DNA of 64,000 bases from Kordia sp. GTDB lineage: Bacteria > Bacteroidota > Bacteroidia > Flavobacteriales > Flavobacteriaceae. The DNA lies in contig NZ_JAKVBC010000023.1 of assembly GCF_022447245.1 (NCBI RefSeq), forward strand, positions 19,332-83,331, in the 5' to 3' direction. A program made the position numbers and the translations under genes. This document shows, in pieces, positions 1-11,255 of the stretch (position 1 is its first letter; every line of letters starts with the position of its first letter). A model generated the notes under the pieces. That model was not told the origin of the DNA. It searched no databases and saw only the letters and a list, made by a program, of their open reading frames with translations.

Positions 1-1
1 A

Positions 2-3000
2 GCGAAAATGTCATCTAAACAAAATATCAAGCAAGCAGTTGTAACGGTATTGGAATATAAGTTCGAGAAAGTAATCGCAGCTTACTATGCGACTTCAGAT
101 ACAACTGAATCCGTTGACAAGTCTGAATTACGTGAAGCGTTGAGCAAGGAATTGCCATCGTACATGCTTCCAAATTACTTTATCGAATTGGATGAAATTC
201 CATTAACGTCAAATGGTAAAGTTGCTGTATCTGAATTGCCAGGCATCACAGAAGACGATGTTATCAAAGAAACATACATCGCACCAAACACAGAAGAAGA
301 AAGAATATTAGCTTCTGTTTGGGAAGAGATTTTAGGAAGAGATCAAATCAGTATCAAAGACAATTTCTACAATCTTGGAGGTGACTCTATTAAATCGATT
401 CAAATTGGTTCTCGCTTGAATCAATTAGGATACAAATTAGGTGTAGAGCACATGCTGAAAAATCCAGTATTGGAAGATTTAGCAAAATACTTAGAAGTAA
501 ATCTAAGAGTTGCAGATCAGGCGACGGTTTCTGGAGAAGTTGCATTGACACCAATTCAGCACTTCTTCTTCAGCGAGCCATCCATTCCAGTAGTGGAACA
601 TTTCAATCAATCAGTACTATTAAAAAGTCCAGATGCAGTAGATACCGAAATAATTTCGAGATGCATTGCAGACTTAGTATCACATCACGATGCCTTACGT
701 ATGGTATGTGGTCAAGAAGATGGCGTATGGGTTCAAACAAACAAACCAATGTCCGACGATGCGTATGAAGTACTATTCTACGATCTTACTGATACAGAAG
801 ATGCGTTGGCAGAAATGAGACGTTTAGGCAATGAAATACAATCTACTATTGACTTAGCAAACGGACCATTATTAAGAGTTGGACATTTCAGACTTGCAGA
901 TGGAGATCGTTTCGCGTTTATCCTACATCACTTAGTAGTAGATGGTGTTTCTTGGCGAATCATTTTAGAAGACTTTACCACACTATTTGAAGCATATACG
1001 CAAGATGAAACAGCAGAATTGCCATTAAAAACAGATTCTTTCCAATTGTGGAGTTCAAAACTGCAAGTATATGCGACCAGCGAAAAAATGCAAAAAGAAC
1101 GCAGCTATTGGGAAGCTGTGTGTGAAAACGAAATTGCACCAATTCCAGCTAATGAAGGTGTAGATACAAGTCTATTCAAATATGATGATACCGTATCATT
1201 CGAATTAAATACAGAAATTACAGAATTGCTCTTATCAAGAGTACACGGTGTATACAATACAGAAATCAACGATTTACTATTAGCTTCTTTAGGACTCGCC
1301 GTACAAAATACATTCGGACTTGACCAAGCCGTTGTAAAAATGGAAGGTCATGGTAGAGAAGATATCTTAGAAAATGTTGACATCAACAGAACGGTAGGTT
1401 GGTTTACATCAGTTTATCCTTTCGTAGTTGATGTTGCGAATTGTGAAGATAACAATGACGCTTTAATTCAAGTAAAAGAAGACTTACGCAAAATACCAAA
1501 CAAAGGAGTTGGGTATGGCATCTTAAAATACTTAACTGAAGACTTTACAGCGAACATTCAGCCATCAATCGTATTCAACTATCTAGGAGATTTTGGAGCG
1601 ACACAGGAAAAATTCGAAAACAAAAAACTACAACAAGCCAATGAAAGTATCGGAATTGGAATTTCCAAAGAAAATGGAAGCGATACCTTGTTAAGTGTTT
1701 TTGGAATGATTGGTTCTGGTCAACTGCAAATTTCAGTAGATTTCCAAAAAGGAAGCATTGACAAAGACAAAGTGCAAGCGTTGATGGATGCATATAAGTT
1801 GAACTTAACAAAATTCATTTACGAATTATCAAAAGAAGAAAAATCGTATCTAACAGCATCTGATGTAACCTATAAAAACTTATCAAAAGGAGTATTAGCA
1901 AAACTCAATGCAGAAAATACGCTTGAAGACATCTACGAACTATCTCCATTACAACAAGGTATGTATTACCACTGGAAAAGAGATACAAGTACTACACAAT
2001 ATTTTGAGCAAATAACCTACCGATTAAAAACCAACAAATTGCCTATCGATGCGGTACAAGAAGCCTTTAAGCAATTGGTGGCTAGACATACAATTTTACG
2101 TACGAGTTTCACAGATGAATTCGATGGAACCTTATTACAAATAGTTCATAAAACAGTTGCAGAAGCATTCGAATTTGAACAATTTGACGGTGAAGCAACG
2201 ACACAAAATATTGAAGCATACGTAAAACGTGTAAAAGCAGAAGACAATCAAAGAGGTTTTGCCTTAAATGTGCCATCTCAAATGCGCTTAACACTATTAC
2301 AACTCACAGAAGATTCATTTGAGTTTATCTGGAGTTTCCACCACATACTTATGGATGGTTGGTGTGTAAGCATGCTGATCAATGAGTTCTATCAAATACT
2401 CAATAGCATCATCAATGGACAATCGGTTGCACTATCAAAACCACTACCATATTCTGACTATATCAAGTGGTTAGACAATGTAGACAAAGAAACATCCTTA
2501 AGTTACTGGGATACTTATGTGTCTGGTTACAATGATATTGCAGAAGTTCCTTTCGAATTGCAAGAAGTAGATGAAACTGCCTTCAATAAAATTCACGAAT
2601 TATTAATGTTTGAGGGCGAATCATACCAAAAAATCAAGGAATTATGTAGCACATTAGCAATCACGCAAAACACATTCATTCAAGGAGTTTGGGGATATCT
2701 TTTATCAAGATATAACAATGCAAAAGATGTGATCTATGGAACGATTGTTTCTGGTAGACCAACAGATTTACTAGGTGTAGAAAGCATGATAGGATTATTC
2801 ATCAATACAATTCCTGTTCGTGTGCAATACGGAAGTGAAGACACACCTGAAAGCTTATTGAAAAAGCTTCAAATAACAGCGGCTGAAGGAAATTCGCATC
2901 ACTATGTGGGACTTTCTGAAATTCTATCGCGTCAAACATCTATAGAAAACTTTATCAATCACATTCTCGTATTTGAAAACTATCCATTACAAGATACCAT

Positions 3001-5062
3001 CAAAGAGGATTTGGAAAGCACAAAATCTGAAGCACTCGAATTAGAAGTAGAAGCAATGAATGTTTCGGAACGTAGTAACTACGACTTTGAAATCATTGCT
3101 GCTCCAGGAAAAGATTCGTTAGGAATTAAATTTGAGTACAACTCAAGTAGATATGATACCGAACTCATTAAAGAATTAGCAAAACACTTTGCTACTGTAG
3201 CAAATCAGTTCTGTGAGGCGGCTTCGCAACCGTTAGAAGATATCAATATCATTTCGGTAGAAGAAGAAGCGAAATTGTTATATGAATTCAACGATACCAA
3301 AGTAGCATATCCATCTACAACAATCGAAGATGTATTTACGAAACAAGCAACTGAAACACCAGATGCGGTAGCGGTTTCTTATAAAGATACACAAGTAAGT
3401 TACAGCGAATTAGAATCACGTTCTAATGAATTTGCCAACTTCTTACAATCACAATACGATGTAGAAAAAGGAGATGTAGTAGCTGTATTATTGGAAAGAA
3501 GTGACAATTTGCCAGCAGTGATCTTAGGAACACTCAAAGCAGGTGCCGCATACTTACCATTAGATCCAGCATATCCACAAGAGCGATTGGATTTTGTAAA
3601 ACAAGATAGCAACTTTAAAGTAGCAATTACGGATGAGGTGTTAACTGCTTTCCTTTCGGAAGAATCGCGAAGCGAGGAGAGACAAATGGTAGCTACTTCT
3701 CCAGAAGATGTAGCGTACATCATGTACACGTCGGGAAGTACAGGAACACCGAAAGCAGTATTAGTTCCGCATAAAAGCGTGGTGCGCTTGGTAAAAGGAG
3801 CAAACTACTATGAATTCTCAACTTCAGACAAGTTAATCTCAACAGGAGCTTTCTCCTTTGATGCAACAACATTTGAATATTGGGGAATGTTACTCAATGG
3901 AGGTGAATTGATACTTTGCGATCAGGATACACTATTACAAAACAACGCTTTAGCAGAAGAAATCAAAACGCGAGGCGTCAATGTGATGTGGTTTACAGCA
4001 GGCTGGGGCAATCAGTTAATTGACGACAACATCGAAATCTTTGAAGGATTAAAAACGGTGTTGATGGGAGGTGAAAAACTATCTCCAAGTCATATGCAAA
4101 AACTAAGAAGTCAATATCCAACACTTCAAATAGTAAACGGATACGGTCCAACAGAGAATACAACATTCTCATTAACCTATGACATCAAAGAAGTTACGGA
4201 TATCATTCCTATCGGAAAACCAATCAGCAACAGTACAGCATACATCTTAAACGATAAACAGCAATTACAACCTGTTGGAGTTATTGGAGAAATTTACTTA
4301 GGAGGTGACGGATTGGCAAAAGGGTATCTAAACGATGCTGAAAAAACTGCGAGTAAATTCATTGAAAACCCATACAGAGAAGGAGAAAAAATCTATAAAT
4401 CAGGCGATCTTGGTATGTGGCTTCCAGACGGAAACATTCTCTACATGGGAAGAAATGACAATCAAATAAAAATTAGAGGTCATAGAATTGAGCTTGGAGA
4501 AATAGAACAAGTTTTACAAGCACAAGAAACAATTGCACAAGTTGCGGTAGCAGTGAAAACGCTTGACCAAGACAAAACAATTGTGGCGTACATACTTCCA
4601 CAAAGTGAATCCATTGATAAGGAAACATTAAAAAGCGAAATGAAAGCAATGTTGCCAGACTATATGGTTCCAAATCATTTTGTTGAAGTAACAGAAATGC
4701 CTTTAAACGCAAATGGAAAAGTAGATTACAAAGCACTTCCTGAATTGCAAGAAGCAGACATGATTCGCACAGAATATGTGGAAGCTTCTACAGAAACAGA
4801 AAAGCAATTGGTAGATATCTGGAAAAACTTACTACAACTTGAAAAAGTAGGAATCAAAGACAACTTCTTCGATGTAGGTGGACACAGTATCAAAGCCATT
4901 AAAATGAGCCACGATATAAGTACTGTATTTGAACTAGAAGTAAGTATCAAAAACATATTCATATATCCAACAATTGAGCAGTTAGCTGCACAAATTGACA
5001 TTGCTAAAAAACAGCAAGAAGCCATTACTTCAAACACAGAATTAAACGAAATAGAAATATGA
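2..5062 (+). CDS. NRPS, partial at window edge: (A)-T-E-C-A-T
   Basis: This is the 3' part of a nonribosomal peptide synthetase. The reading frame is open to base 2 and the first residues are already the end of an adenylation (A) domain (NGKV, A10 motif, near residue 70), so the true start lies upstream and the ATG at 8 is internal. Numbering from that ATG: carrier T1 (LGGDS, Ser about 127); epimerisation domain about 180-620 (HHLVVDGVSWRI, VGWFTSVYPF, NYLGDF); condensation domain about 640-1065 (HHILMDG), which by position after E should be a DCL type; A domain about 1085-1585 (TSGSTG about 1241); T2 (VGGHS about 1627). Hand alignment to GrsA gives the pocket DAFWLGGTFK, very close to the classical Val code. 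It would therefore add Val after a D-configured residue. The stop overlaps the next start by four bases (ATGA), so translation is probably coupled. Confidence 0.95.
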   Translation, partial: AKMSSKQNIKQAVVTVLEYKFEKVIAAYYATSDTTESVDKSELREALSKELPSYMLPNYFIELDEIPLTSNGKVAVSELPGITEDDVIKETYIAPNTEEERILASVWEEILGRDQISIKDNFYNLGGDSIKSIQIGSRLNQLGYKLGVEHMLKNPVLEDLAKYLEVNLRVADQATVSGEVALTPIQHFFFSEPSIPVVEHFNQSVLLKSPDAVDTEIISRCIADLVSHHDALRMVCGQEDGVWVQTNKPMSDDAYEVLFYDLTDTEDALAEMRRLGNEIQSTIDLANGPLLRVGHFRLADGDRFAFILHHLVVDGVSWRIILEDFTTLFEAYTQDETAELPLKTDSFQLWSSKLQVYATSEKMQKERSYWEAVCENEIAPIPANEGVDTSLFKYDDTVSFELNTEITELLLSRVHGVYNTEINDLLLASLGLAVQNTFGLDQAVVKMEGHGREDILENVDINRTVGWFTSVYPFVVDVANCEDNNDALIQVKEDLRKIPNKGVGYGILKYLTEDFTANIQPSIVFNYLGDFGATQEKFENKKLQQANESIGIGISKENGSDTLLSVFGMIGSGQLQISVDFQKGSIDKDKVQALMDAYKLNLTKFIYELSKEEKSYLTASDVTYKNLSKGVLAKLNAENTLEDIYELSPLQQGMYYHWKRDTSTTQYFEQITYRLKTNKLPIDAVQEAFKQLVARHTILRTSFTDEFDGTLLQIVHKTVAEAFEFEQFDGEATTQNIEAYVKRVKAEDNQRGFALNVPSQMRLTLLQLTEDSFEFIWSFHHILMDGWCVSMLINEFYQILNSIINGQSVALSKPLPYSDYIKWLDNVDKETSLSYWDTYVSGYNDIAEVPFELQEVDETAFNKIHELLMFEGESYQKIKELCSTLAITQNTFIQGVWGYLLSRYNNAKDVIYGTIVSGRPTDLLGVESMIGLFINTIPVRVQYGSEDTPESLLKKLQITAAEGNSHHYVGLSEILSRQTSIENFINHILVFENYPLQDTIKEDLESTKSEALELEVEAMNVSERSNYDFEIIAAPGKDSLGIKFEYNSSRYDTELIKELAKHFATVANQFCEAASQPLEDINIISVEEEAKLLYEFNDTKVAYPSTTIEDVFTKQATETPDAVAVSYKDTQVSYSELESRSNEFANFLQSQYDVEKGDVVAVLLERSDNLPAVILGTLKAGAAYLPLDPAYPQERLDFVKQDSNFKVAITDEVLTAFLSEESRSEERQMVATSPEDVAYIMYTSGSTGTPKAVLVPHKSVVRLVKGANYYEFSTSDKLISTGAFSFDATTFEYWGMLLNGGELILCDQDTLLQNNALAEEIKTRGVNVMWFTAGWGNQLIDDNIEIFEGLKTVLMGGEKLSPSHMQKLRSQYPTLQIVNGYGPTENTTFSLTYDIKEVTDIIPIGKPISNSTAYILNDKQQLQPVGVIGEIYLGGDGLAKGYLNDAEKTASKFIENPYREGEKIYKSGDLGMWLPDGNILYMGRNDNQIKIRGHRIELGEIEQVLQAQETIAQVAVAVKTLDQDKTIVAYILPQSESIDKETLKSEMKAMLPDYMVPNHFVEVTEMPLNANGKVDYKALPELQEADMIRTEYVEASTETEKQLVDIWKNLLQLEKVGIKDNFFDVGGHSIKAIKMSHDISTVFELEVSIKNIFIYPTIEQLAAQIDIAKKQQEAITSNTELNEIEI

Positions 5063-8000
5063 TAGATTTTATTAAAAATCTTTCGGATCAAGGTATATAT
5101 CTACGCTTAAAGGACGGCAAATTAAAGCTGTCCTTTGAGGGTGATATGAACCCTGATATTTTACAATCTGTAAAAGCAAAGAAAGAAGAAATAATTTCGT
5201 ACCTAGAAAATCATAGCTTAGAAGCTGTTGCTGAAAGTAATACAATTGAATCAGTACAAACTGAAGACAACAGCTACCCAATTTCTGACGCACAGCGTAG
5301 ACTTTGGGTATTAAGTCAATATGATGGCGGATCGGTGGCGTACAACATCCCATCGAGCATTCCGATGCCAGGCGAATACGATATTGAAAGCTTACAAAAA
5401 GCAATCAATGCCGTAATAGATCGTCATGAAATTCTCCGTACCGTATTCAGAGAAGACGAAAATGGAGAAGTAAAACAATGGGTTTTAAACAGAGAAGACA
5501 TTCACTTTAATATTGAATACAAAGATTTTAGAAATGAAACAGACAAGGCAATTGCAGTAGAGAACTATATCAGAGAAAATTCTTCTAAAGAATTTGACTT
5601 GGTCAATGGACCTTTACTACGTGTAGCATTAATTCAAACGCAAGACAAAGAATATGTATTCTATTACAACATGCATCACATCATCAGTGACGGATGGTCT
5701 ATGGAAATCTTGCGAGAAAATATCATGGTATACTATGAAGCGTTTGTTTCTAATACAACACCAGCAATTGCTGACTTAAGTGTGCAATACAAAGACTATG
5801 CTTCGTGGCAATTAAAACAACTAGAAACAGAAACATTTCAAAAGCATAAATCGTATTGGCTCAACAGCTTATCAGGAAAACTTCCTGTATTAGATATGCC
5901 AAGCACGAAACTAAGACCAAAAATACAAACCTACAACGGATATGTATTAAACACATTTATAGACACTAAAACAAGTAACCTTTTAAGAGCATACTCCAAA
6001 GAAAATGGTGGAAGCTTATTTATCAGCTTACTAGCAGTATTTAAAGTCTTACTGTATAAATATACCAATCAGAAAGACATTATCATTGGGAGTCCAGTAG
6101 CAGGAAGAGAACATACCAACTTACAAGATCAAATAGGATTCTATGTAAATACACTAGCATTACGAAATCAAATAGATCCAACGGAAAGCTTCAACACATT
6201 TTACAAACGTATCAAACAAAATACCTTAGAAGCTTACAACCATCAAATGTATCCATTTGACAGATTGGTTGAAGATTTAAAAATAAAAAAAGATGTTACC
6301 AGAGGAACCATTTTTGACTTAATGTTGGTACTTCAAAACAATGGAGAAAATCGTGTAGAACTTGGCTTTTCAGAAGAACAACTCAATACAGTCATTGAAT
6401 TAGGACACTCAAGAGCAAAATTTGATCTCAGCGCTACGTTTGAAGAAATGGGCGTAAATATTTCGTTTGATTTAGAATACAACACAGACATTTACGATAA
6501 AGAAATCATCGAGCGAATGATGCAGCATTACAAAAAGCTCATGCGCTCATTACTTACACAACCAAACGAAAGCATTTCTCAAATTGATTTTGTTTCAGAA
6601 CAAGAAAAACAAATACTTACTTCAGTATTTAACAATACCGAAGCAGACTATCCAACCAATAATACCATTGTTGACGTATTCAAAGCACAAGTGCAAAAAA
6701 CACCAAACAACATCGCACTTGTCTTTGAAAACTGTCAGCTGACCTACAAACAATTAGACGAAAAATCGAATCAACTTGCACGTTTCTTAGCAGCAAACTA
6801 TGAAATCAATACGGAAGATTTTATTTCAATTCAGCTAGACAGAAGCGAATGGATGATTGTCGCAATACTAGCCGTACTAAAAACAGGAGCAGCGTATGTT
6901 CCGGTACAACCAGACTATCCGCAAGAGCGAATCGATTACATAGAAAAAGACACGCAATGCAAAGCGATTATCAATCAAGCCTTACTTGCTCAGTTTCAAG
7001 CAGGACAATATAGTTCAGCTCCTGTAGAAGTGACGGTACAGCCAGAAAATCTAGCGTATATCATCTATACGTCAGGGAGTACAGGCACACCAAAAGGTGT
7101 TATGCTTGAGCACAAAACAGTTGTCAACTTAGCATACGCACAAATCCAAGAATTTGGCATCACCGCAGAAGAAAACATCTTACAATCATCAAGCATTACG
7201 TTTGATGCTTCGGTAGAACAAATGTTCATCGCATTGCTAAGTGGCGCTAAATTAAGTGTTGCGAGTAAAGCATTGCTCTTAGACACAGAACGTTTAGCTG
7301 ATTACATAGAAAACAATGCCATCACACACATTCACAGTGTGCCAAGTTTCTTAAAACTCATTCCGAGAAGAAACTACAGTGCACTCAAAAGAGTAATTTC
7401 TGGTGGAGATAATTGTTCGGTCGAATTGGCAAAATCGTGGGCACAAAACAACGTACGTTTTTACAATGAATACGGACCAACAGAAACAACAATCACAGCG
7501 ATAGAATCATACTATACGGAAGATATGGTTGCCAGACGCGGTGATATGCCGATTGGAAAGCCATTATCAAACTATAGAGTCTATATCTTAGATGAATTCC
7601 TAAACATAGCACCTGTAGGTGTTATGGGAGAAATTTGTATCAGTGGCGATGTATTGGCAAGAGGATATTTAAACCTACCTGAAGTTACCGCAGAAAAATT
7701 TATAGACAATCCTTTTGAAAACGGGAAAAAGCTATACAAAACGGGCGATTTAGGAAAGTGGATGGACGATGGCAGTATTGAATTTATCGGTCGAAAAGAC
7801 AATCAAGTCAAAGTTAGAGGATACCGAATAGAATTAGGCGAAATCGAAGATGCATTAACGCAAATACAAACCATCAAATCAACAGTTGTATTAGCTAAAG
7901 AAACGCTAGCTGGTGAAAAAGAATTGGTTGCTTACTTTACGTCAGATACTGAATTTACCTCAGAAGATTTGCGCGACGAATTAAACAAAAAGTTACCAAA

Positions 8001-9792
8001 CTACATGATTCCTGCGTATTATGTACAACTAGAAGAGTTTCCATTAACTGCAACAGGAAAAATAGATCGTAAAAATCTACCAAATCCTAAAAATGCAAAC
8101 CTTTCTAGCGGAGACGAATATGTTGCCCCTAGAAACGAAATGGAAACACAAATCGTTGACATATGGCAAGAAATATTACAGTTAGATAAAGTCGGCGTTG
8201 AAGAAGACTTCTTCCGACTAGGCGCTAGTAGTTTAAAGTCGATTCGACTGGTAAACATGTACAACAAAATATTTGGCGTAAAAGTATCCTTAAAAGATAT
8301 CTTCAGTTATACAGATATTGAGTCACATGTACGTTTGATCAAATCGTCGAAGCAAGAAAAATACATTGAAATAGAAAAAGTAGCCGAGGCGAAAAACTAT
8401 CCAATCTCATTTGAGCAAAAACGAATTTGGTTACTATCACAAGACGATAAAGTATCCATCGCATACAACATGCCAACAACGCTTGAGTTTGAAGGCGAAA
8501 TGAATTTGGAATACTTTGAAAGAGCAGTTAGAAAAGTGCTGGAACGACACGAAGCTTTGCGAACCGTATTCAGAGAAGAGGAAGAAGGCGATGTAAAACA
8601 GTGGATTATTCCAATGGAAGAGTTCAAGTTTACAATAGACTATAAAAACTTACAAGAGGAAAAATACCAATTCGTAGATGTAGAAGCCTATCTAAAAGCA
8701 AAGTTTTATACACCTTTCGATTTACAAAACGGACCGTTAGTACGTGTCGGATTTTTTCAGATAGAAGCCAACAAATTCATCCTATACTATTGCATGCATC
8801 ACTTAATCAACGATGGTGCATCTATGGAAATATTGGGCGATGAAGTTTCTAGATACTATCAGCTTATTGAAGATGGAAAATCAATTGAAGAAACTCCACT
8901 GCGTATTCAATACAAAGACTATGTGGCGTGGCAATTGAAAATGTTTGAAACGGACGCTGTCAATGATATCTCTGACTATTGGAAAGAAACCTTCCAAAAC
9001 AAAGTCAACAAAGTGCATTTGCCATTTGAAAAGAAAAGACCAGAAAACTTTCAATCGAATGGAAACATTATCCAATTTGAGCTGACTAAAGAAATCAAAG
9101 ATGGTTTGCAACAAATGGCAACGAATTTTGATGGAAGTATGTATATCTCGTCTATATTCTTAATAAACACCTTATTATATCAATATCTAGGCGATCAAAA
9201 TATTATGGTTGGTTCTTCATTCTCAACTAGAACACACGAAGAACTCACTAGACAAATTGGTTTCTATGTAAATAATTTGCCAGTAGTGGCAAAAGCAGAA
9301 GCTTCATTGAGCTTGCAAGACTTTTACAATCAAATCAAAAATACGGTACTCACCATCAACTCAAACGCATGGTATCCGTTAGAAAAAGTGATTGAAGATG
9401 CAAACTATACCTATGATGCATCCTACTCAGGATTGTTCAATGTATTGGTAGAATATCATACAAAAAATGGAACTACTGAACTCACGGATGAAGAAGTATT
9501 TTACAATGAAACTCAATACACGTACAATGTACCATGTCAATTTGATATCTCGTTAGAATTCTTTGAAAACGATCAAAAAATATCGTGTGTGTTAACCTAC
9601 AACAATACGCTTTATGACGAGTCTCAAATAGAATTACTAAAAGACAGACTCGAAAAAATCGCGGAAACACTCACACAAAGTATCGAAACATTGGATACAC
9701 TCACACTTGGAAGCTTCCAATACGAAGAGACATTCGAGCCAGACATGGATTTTTCAGATGCACTATTTGCATCCCTAGAAGAAAATTTCTAA
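5059..9792 (+). CDS. NRPS: docking-C-A-T-C
   Basis: Second synthetase, 1577 aa. Residues 1-50 look like a TubC-type N-terminal docking domain (ending in KKEEIISYLENH). Then a C domain about 70-500 (HHIISDG about 205), an A domain about 530-1020 (TSGSTG about 672), a T domain about 1035-1105 and a second complete C domain about 1120-1555 (HHLINDG about 1248). The protein stops after that C domain, with no A or T behind it, so the C must act on a carrier in the next protein. The T motif reads LGASS instead of the usual LGG(D/H)S; the phosphopantetheine Ser is kept. The hand-read A pocket is DAEHIGEITK; D235 indicates an alpha-amino acid, but I cannot assign the side chain. It is part of the NRPS operon. 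Confidence 0.95.
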   Translation: MIDFIKNLSDQGIYLRLKDGKLKLSFEGDMNPDILQSVKAKKEEIISYLENHSLEAVAESNTIESVQTEDNSYPISDAQRRLWVLSQYDGGSVAYNIPSSIPMPGEYDIESLQKAINAVIDRHEILRTVFREDENGEVKQWVLNREDIHFNIEYKDFRNETDKAIAVENYIRENSSKEFDLVNGPLLRVALIQTQDKEYVFYYNMHHIISDGWSMEILRENIMVYYEAFVSNTTPAIADLSVQYKDYASWQLKQLETETFQKHKSYWLNSLSGKLPVLDMPSTKLRPKIQTYNGYVLNTFIDTKTSNLLRAYSKENGGSLFISLLAVFKVLLYKYTNQKDIIIGSPVAGREHTNLQDQIGFYVNTLALRNQIDPTESFNTFYKRIKQNTLEAYNHQMYPFDRLVEDLKIKKDVTRGTIFDLMLVLQNNGENRVELGFSEEQLNTVIELGHSRAKFDLSATFEEMGVNISFDLEYNTDIYDKEIIERMMQHYKKLMRSLLTQPNESISQIDFVSEQEKQILTSVFNNTEADYPTNNTIVDVFKAQVQKTPNNIALVFENCQLTYKQLDEKSNQLARFLAANYEINTEDFISIQLDRSEWMIVAILAVLKTGAAYVPVQPDYPQERIDYIEKDTQCKAIINQALLAQFQAGQYSSAPVEVTVQPENLAYIIYTSGSTGTPKGVMLEHKTVVNLAYAQIQEFGITAEENILQSSSITFDASVEQMFIALLSGAKLSVASKALLLDTERLADYIENNAITHIHSVPSFLKLIPRRNYSALKRVISGGDNCSVELAKSWAQNNVRFYNEYGPTETTITAIESYYTEDMVARRGDMPIGKPLSNYRVYILDEFLNIAPVGVMGEICISGDVLARGYLNLPEVTAEKFIDNPFENGKKLYKTGDLGKWMDDGSIEFIGRKDNQVKVRGYRIELGEIEDALTQIQTIKSTVVLAKETLAGEKELVAYFTSDTEFTSEDLRDELNKKLPNYMIPAYYVQLEEFPLTATGKIDRKNLPNPKNANLSSGDEYVAPRNEMETQIVDIWQEILQLDKVGVEEDFFRLGASSLKSIRLVNMYNKIFGVKVSLKDIFSYTDIESHVRLIKSSKQEKYIEIEKVAEAKNYPISFEQKRIWLLSQDDKVSIAYNMPTTLEFEGEMNLEYFERAVRKVLERHEALRTVFREEEEGDVKQWIIPMEEFKFTIDYKNLQEEKYQFVDVEAYLKAKFYTPFDLQNGPLVRVGFFQIEANKFILYYCMHHLINDGASMEILGDEVSRYYQLIEDGKSIEETPLRIQYKDYVAWQLKMFETDAVNDISDYWKETFQNKVNKVHLPFEKKRPENFQSNGNIIQFELTKEIKDGLQQMATNFDGSMYISSIFLINTLLYQYLGDQNIMVGSSFSTRTHEELTRQIGFYVNNLPVVAKAEASLSLQDFYNQIKNTVLTINSNAWYPLEKVIEDANYTYDASYSGLFNVLVEYHTKNGTTELTDEEVFYNETQYTYNVPCQFDISLEFFENDQKISCVLTYNNTLYDESQIELLKDRLEKIAETLTQSIETLDTLTLGSFQYEETFEPDMDFSDALFASLEENF

Positions 9793-9819
9793 TCAAAAAA
9801 ACACATACAAATTGATGCG

Positions 9820-9863
9820 GTCATTTCACAAATGACAAGGGAAACCTTTCGCAAAACCGAAAG
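9820..9863. terminator. Two small hairpins between NRPS and aminotransferase
   Basis: GTCATTT/AAATGAC (9820-9836, 3-base loop) and CTTTCG/CGAAAG (9846-9863) lie in the 103-base gap before the aminotransferase. There is no long T run, so they may be attenuating or mRNA-stabilising structures rather than strong terminators. Confidence 0.35.
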
Positions 9864-9895
9864 AAAATTTATTAACTACAAAAAAGCTATTCATT

Positions 9896-11254
9896 ATGAT
9901 TAAACCATTAATTCATTCAATGGCTGTGTGTCCTGATATGACTAGATCTTATCAAAAAATCACACATGGAAAAGGTGTCTACTTATACGACACCAACGGA
10001 AAAAGATATTTAGATGCCTCTTCAGGTTCTTCTTCAGTGTCTAATATTGGACATGGTAGAGAAGAAATGGTGGAAATCATGGCAGATCAAGTATCAAAAA
10101 TTACAGTATTACCTACACATGCCTTCAACAGCGATGTTGTAGAAGGGTATTTGCAACGACTCACAGAGTTTGCACCAGAAGGCTTCACCAAAGCTTGGAC
10201 CGTAATGAGCGGAACAGAAGCAGTGGAAAATGCTATCAAACTGGCGCTACAATACCATCAATTACGAGGCGATAATGCACGTTTCAAAATTATTTCACGC
10301 TGGAATACCTATCACGGAAATTCAGTCTTTACTTTAGATGTGGGTGGAATGAAAATGCGTCGCGGATTGTACGAACAATGGTTGCACAATTTCCCGCATA
10401 TCTCTTCTGCGTATAGCTATCGAAAACCAGCAGACCTTTCGGAAGAAGAGTACACACAAACACTCTTAGAAGAGTTTGAAAACACGGTGATACGAACAGG
10501 GCCAGAAACAGTTGCAGCATTCATTGCCGAACCTGTAATTGCAGCCGCAATGGGCGCAGTACCACCACCGAAAAACTACTTCAAAGGTATCAAGTATATC
10601 TGTGAAAAATACGGAATCCTATACATCTCTGATGAAATCTTATCAGGATTTGGACGAACAGGTGAAAACTTCGGAATCAATAACTTCGGAATTGTTCCAG
10701 ACATCATTGCAGCAGGAAAAGGAATCAGCGGAGGCTACTTCCCACTATCTGCAGTCATTGCTTCCGAAAAAGTAGTACAGCCATTAATTGATACCAAATC
10801 AGCATTCTTGGGCGGACACACCTTTGCATGTAATCCAATGGGAGCTAGAGTTGGAAATCAAGTACTAGACATCATGGAGCGCGAGCAATTAGTAGCACGA
10901 TCAAAATACATGGGGAAACTATTCAAACAAAAACTAGAATCACTCTATGAATTTGACATCGTAGGCGATGTACGCGGAGTAGGACTCCAATGCGGAGTAG
11001 AATTGGTACAAGACAAAGTTACCAAAGCACCTTTCCCACCAGAAATGAAACTCTCCAAACAAATTGGTTACAAAGCCATTGAAAAAGGAGTGGTTTTATA
11101 TCCTGGAAGTGGATCAGTAGACGGAAAAGCGGGCGATCACATCTTGATCACGCCGCCATTAACTATCAAAGAAGAACAATTAGACGAAATCGTAGATGTA
11201 ATGAGAGACTGTTTAATAGAAGTAACAGTAGCATCTAAAAAATTAGCAATATAA
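9896..11254 (+). CDS. Class III PLP-dependent aminotransferase
   Basis: A 452-aa fold-type I, class III (ornithine/acetylornithine-like) aminotransferase. Visible signs: the MSGTEAVENAIK phosphate-binding segment (about 104-115), a YHGNS segment (about 140), the ISDEILSGFGRTG motif carrying the PLP-ring Asp (about 246-258), and IAAGKGISGGYFPLS with the Schiff-base Lys (about 277). Length is normal for the family. It sits inside the NRPS operon, one base before the next synthetase gene, so its natural role is to supply or alter an amine for the peptide, such as a diamino or beta-amino acid. The substrate is inferred from position only. A cluster-independent metabolic role is unlikely given the tight spacing. 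Confidence 0.9.
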   Translation: MIKPLIHSMAVCPDMTRSYQKITHGKGVYLYDTNGKRYLDASSGSSSVSNIGHGREEMVEIMADQVSKITVLPTHAFNSDVVEGYLQRLTEFAPEGFTKAWTVMSGTEAVENAIKLALQYHQLRGDNARFKIISRWNTYHGNSVFTLDVGGMKMRRGLYEQWLHNFPHISSAYSYRKPADLSEEEYTQTLLEEFENTVIRTGPETVAAFIAEPVIAAAMGAVPPPKNYFKGIKYICEKYGILYISDEILSGFGRTGENFGINNFGIVPDIIAAGKGISGGYFPLSAVIASEKVVQPLIDTKSAFLGGHTFACNPMGARVGNQVLDIMEREQLVARSKYMGKLFKQKLESLYEFDIVGDVRGVGLQCGVELVQDKVTKAPFPPEMKLSKQIGYKAIEKGVVLYPGSGSVDGKAGDHILITPPLTIKEEQLDEIVDVMRDCLIEVTVASKKLAI

Positions 11255-11255
11255 A

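Noticed and set aside
180..1880. First HHxxxDG domain read as an ordinary condensation domain
   Set aside because: HHLVVDGVSWRI, VGWFTSVYPF and NYLGDF are epimerisation-domain features, so it was called E.
1575..5404. Several minus-strand open frames of 60-130 codons
   Set aside because: They lie opposite well-conserved NRPS domains, show no family features and start without ribosome sites; they are shadows of the coding strand.
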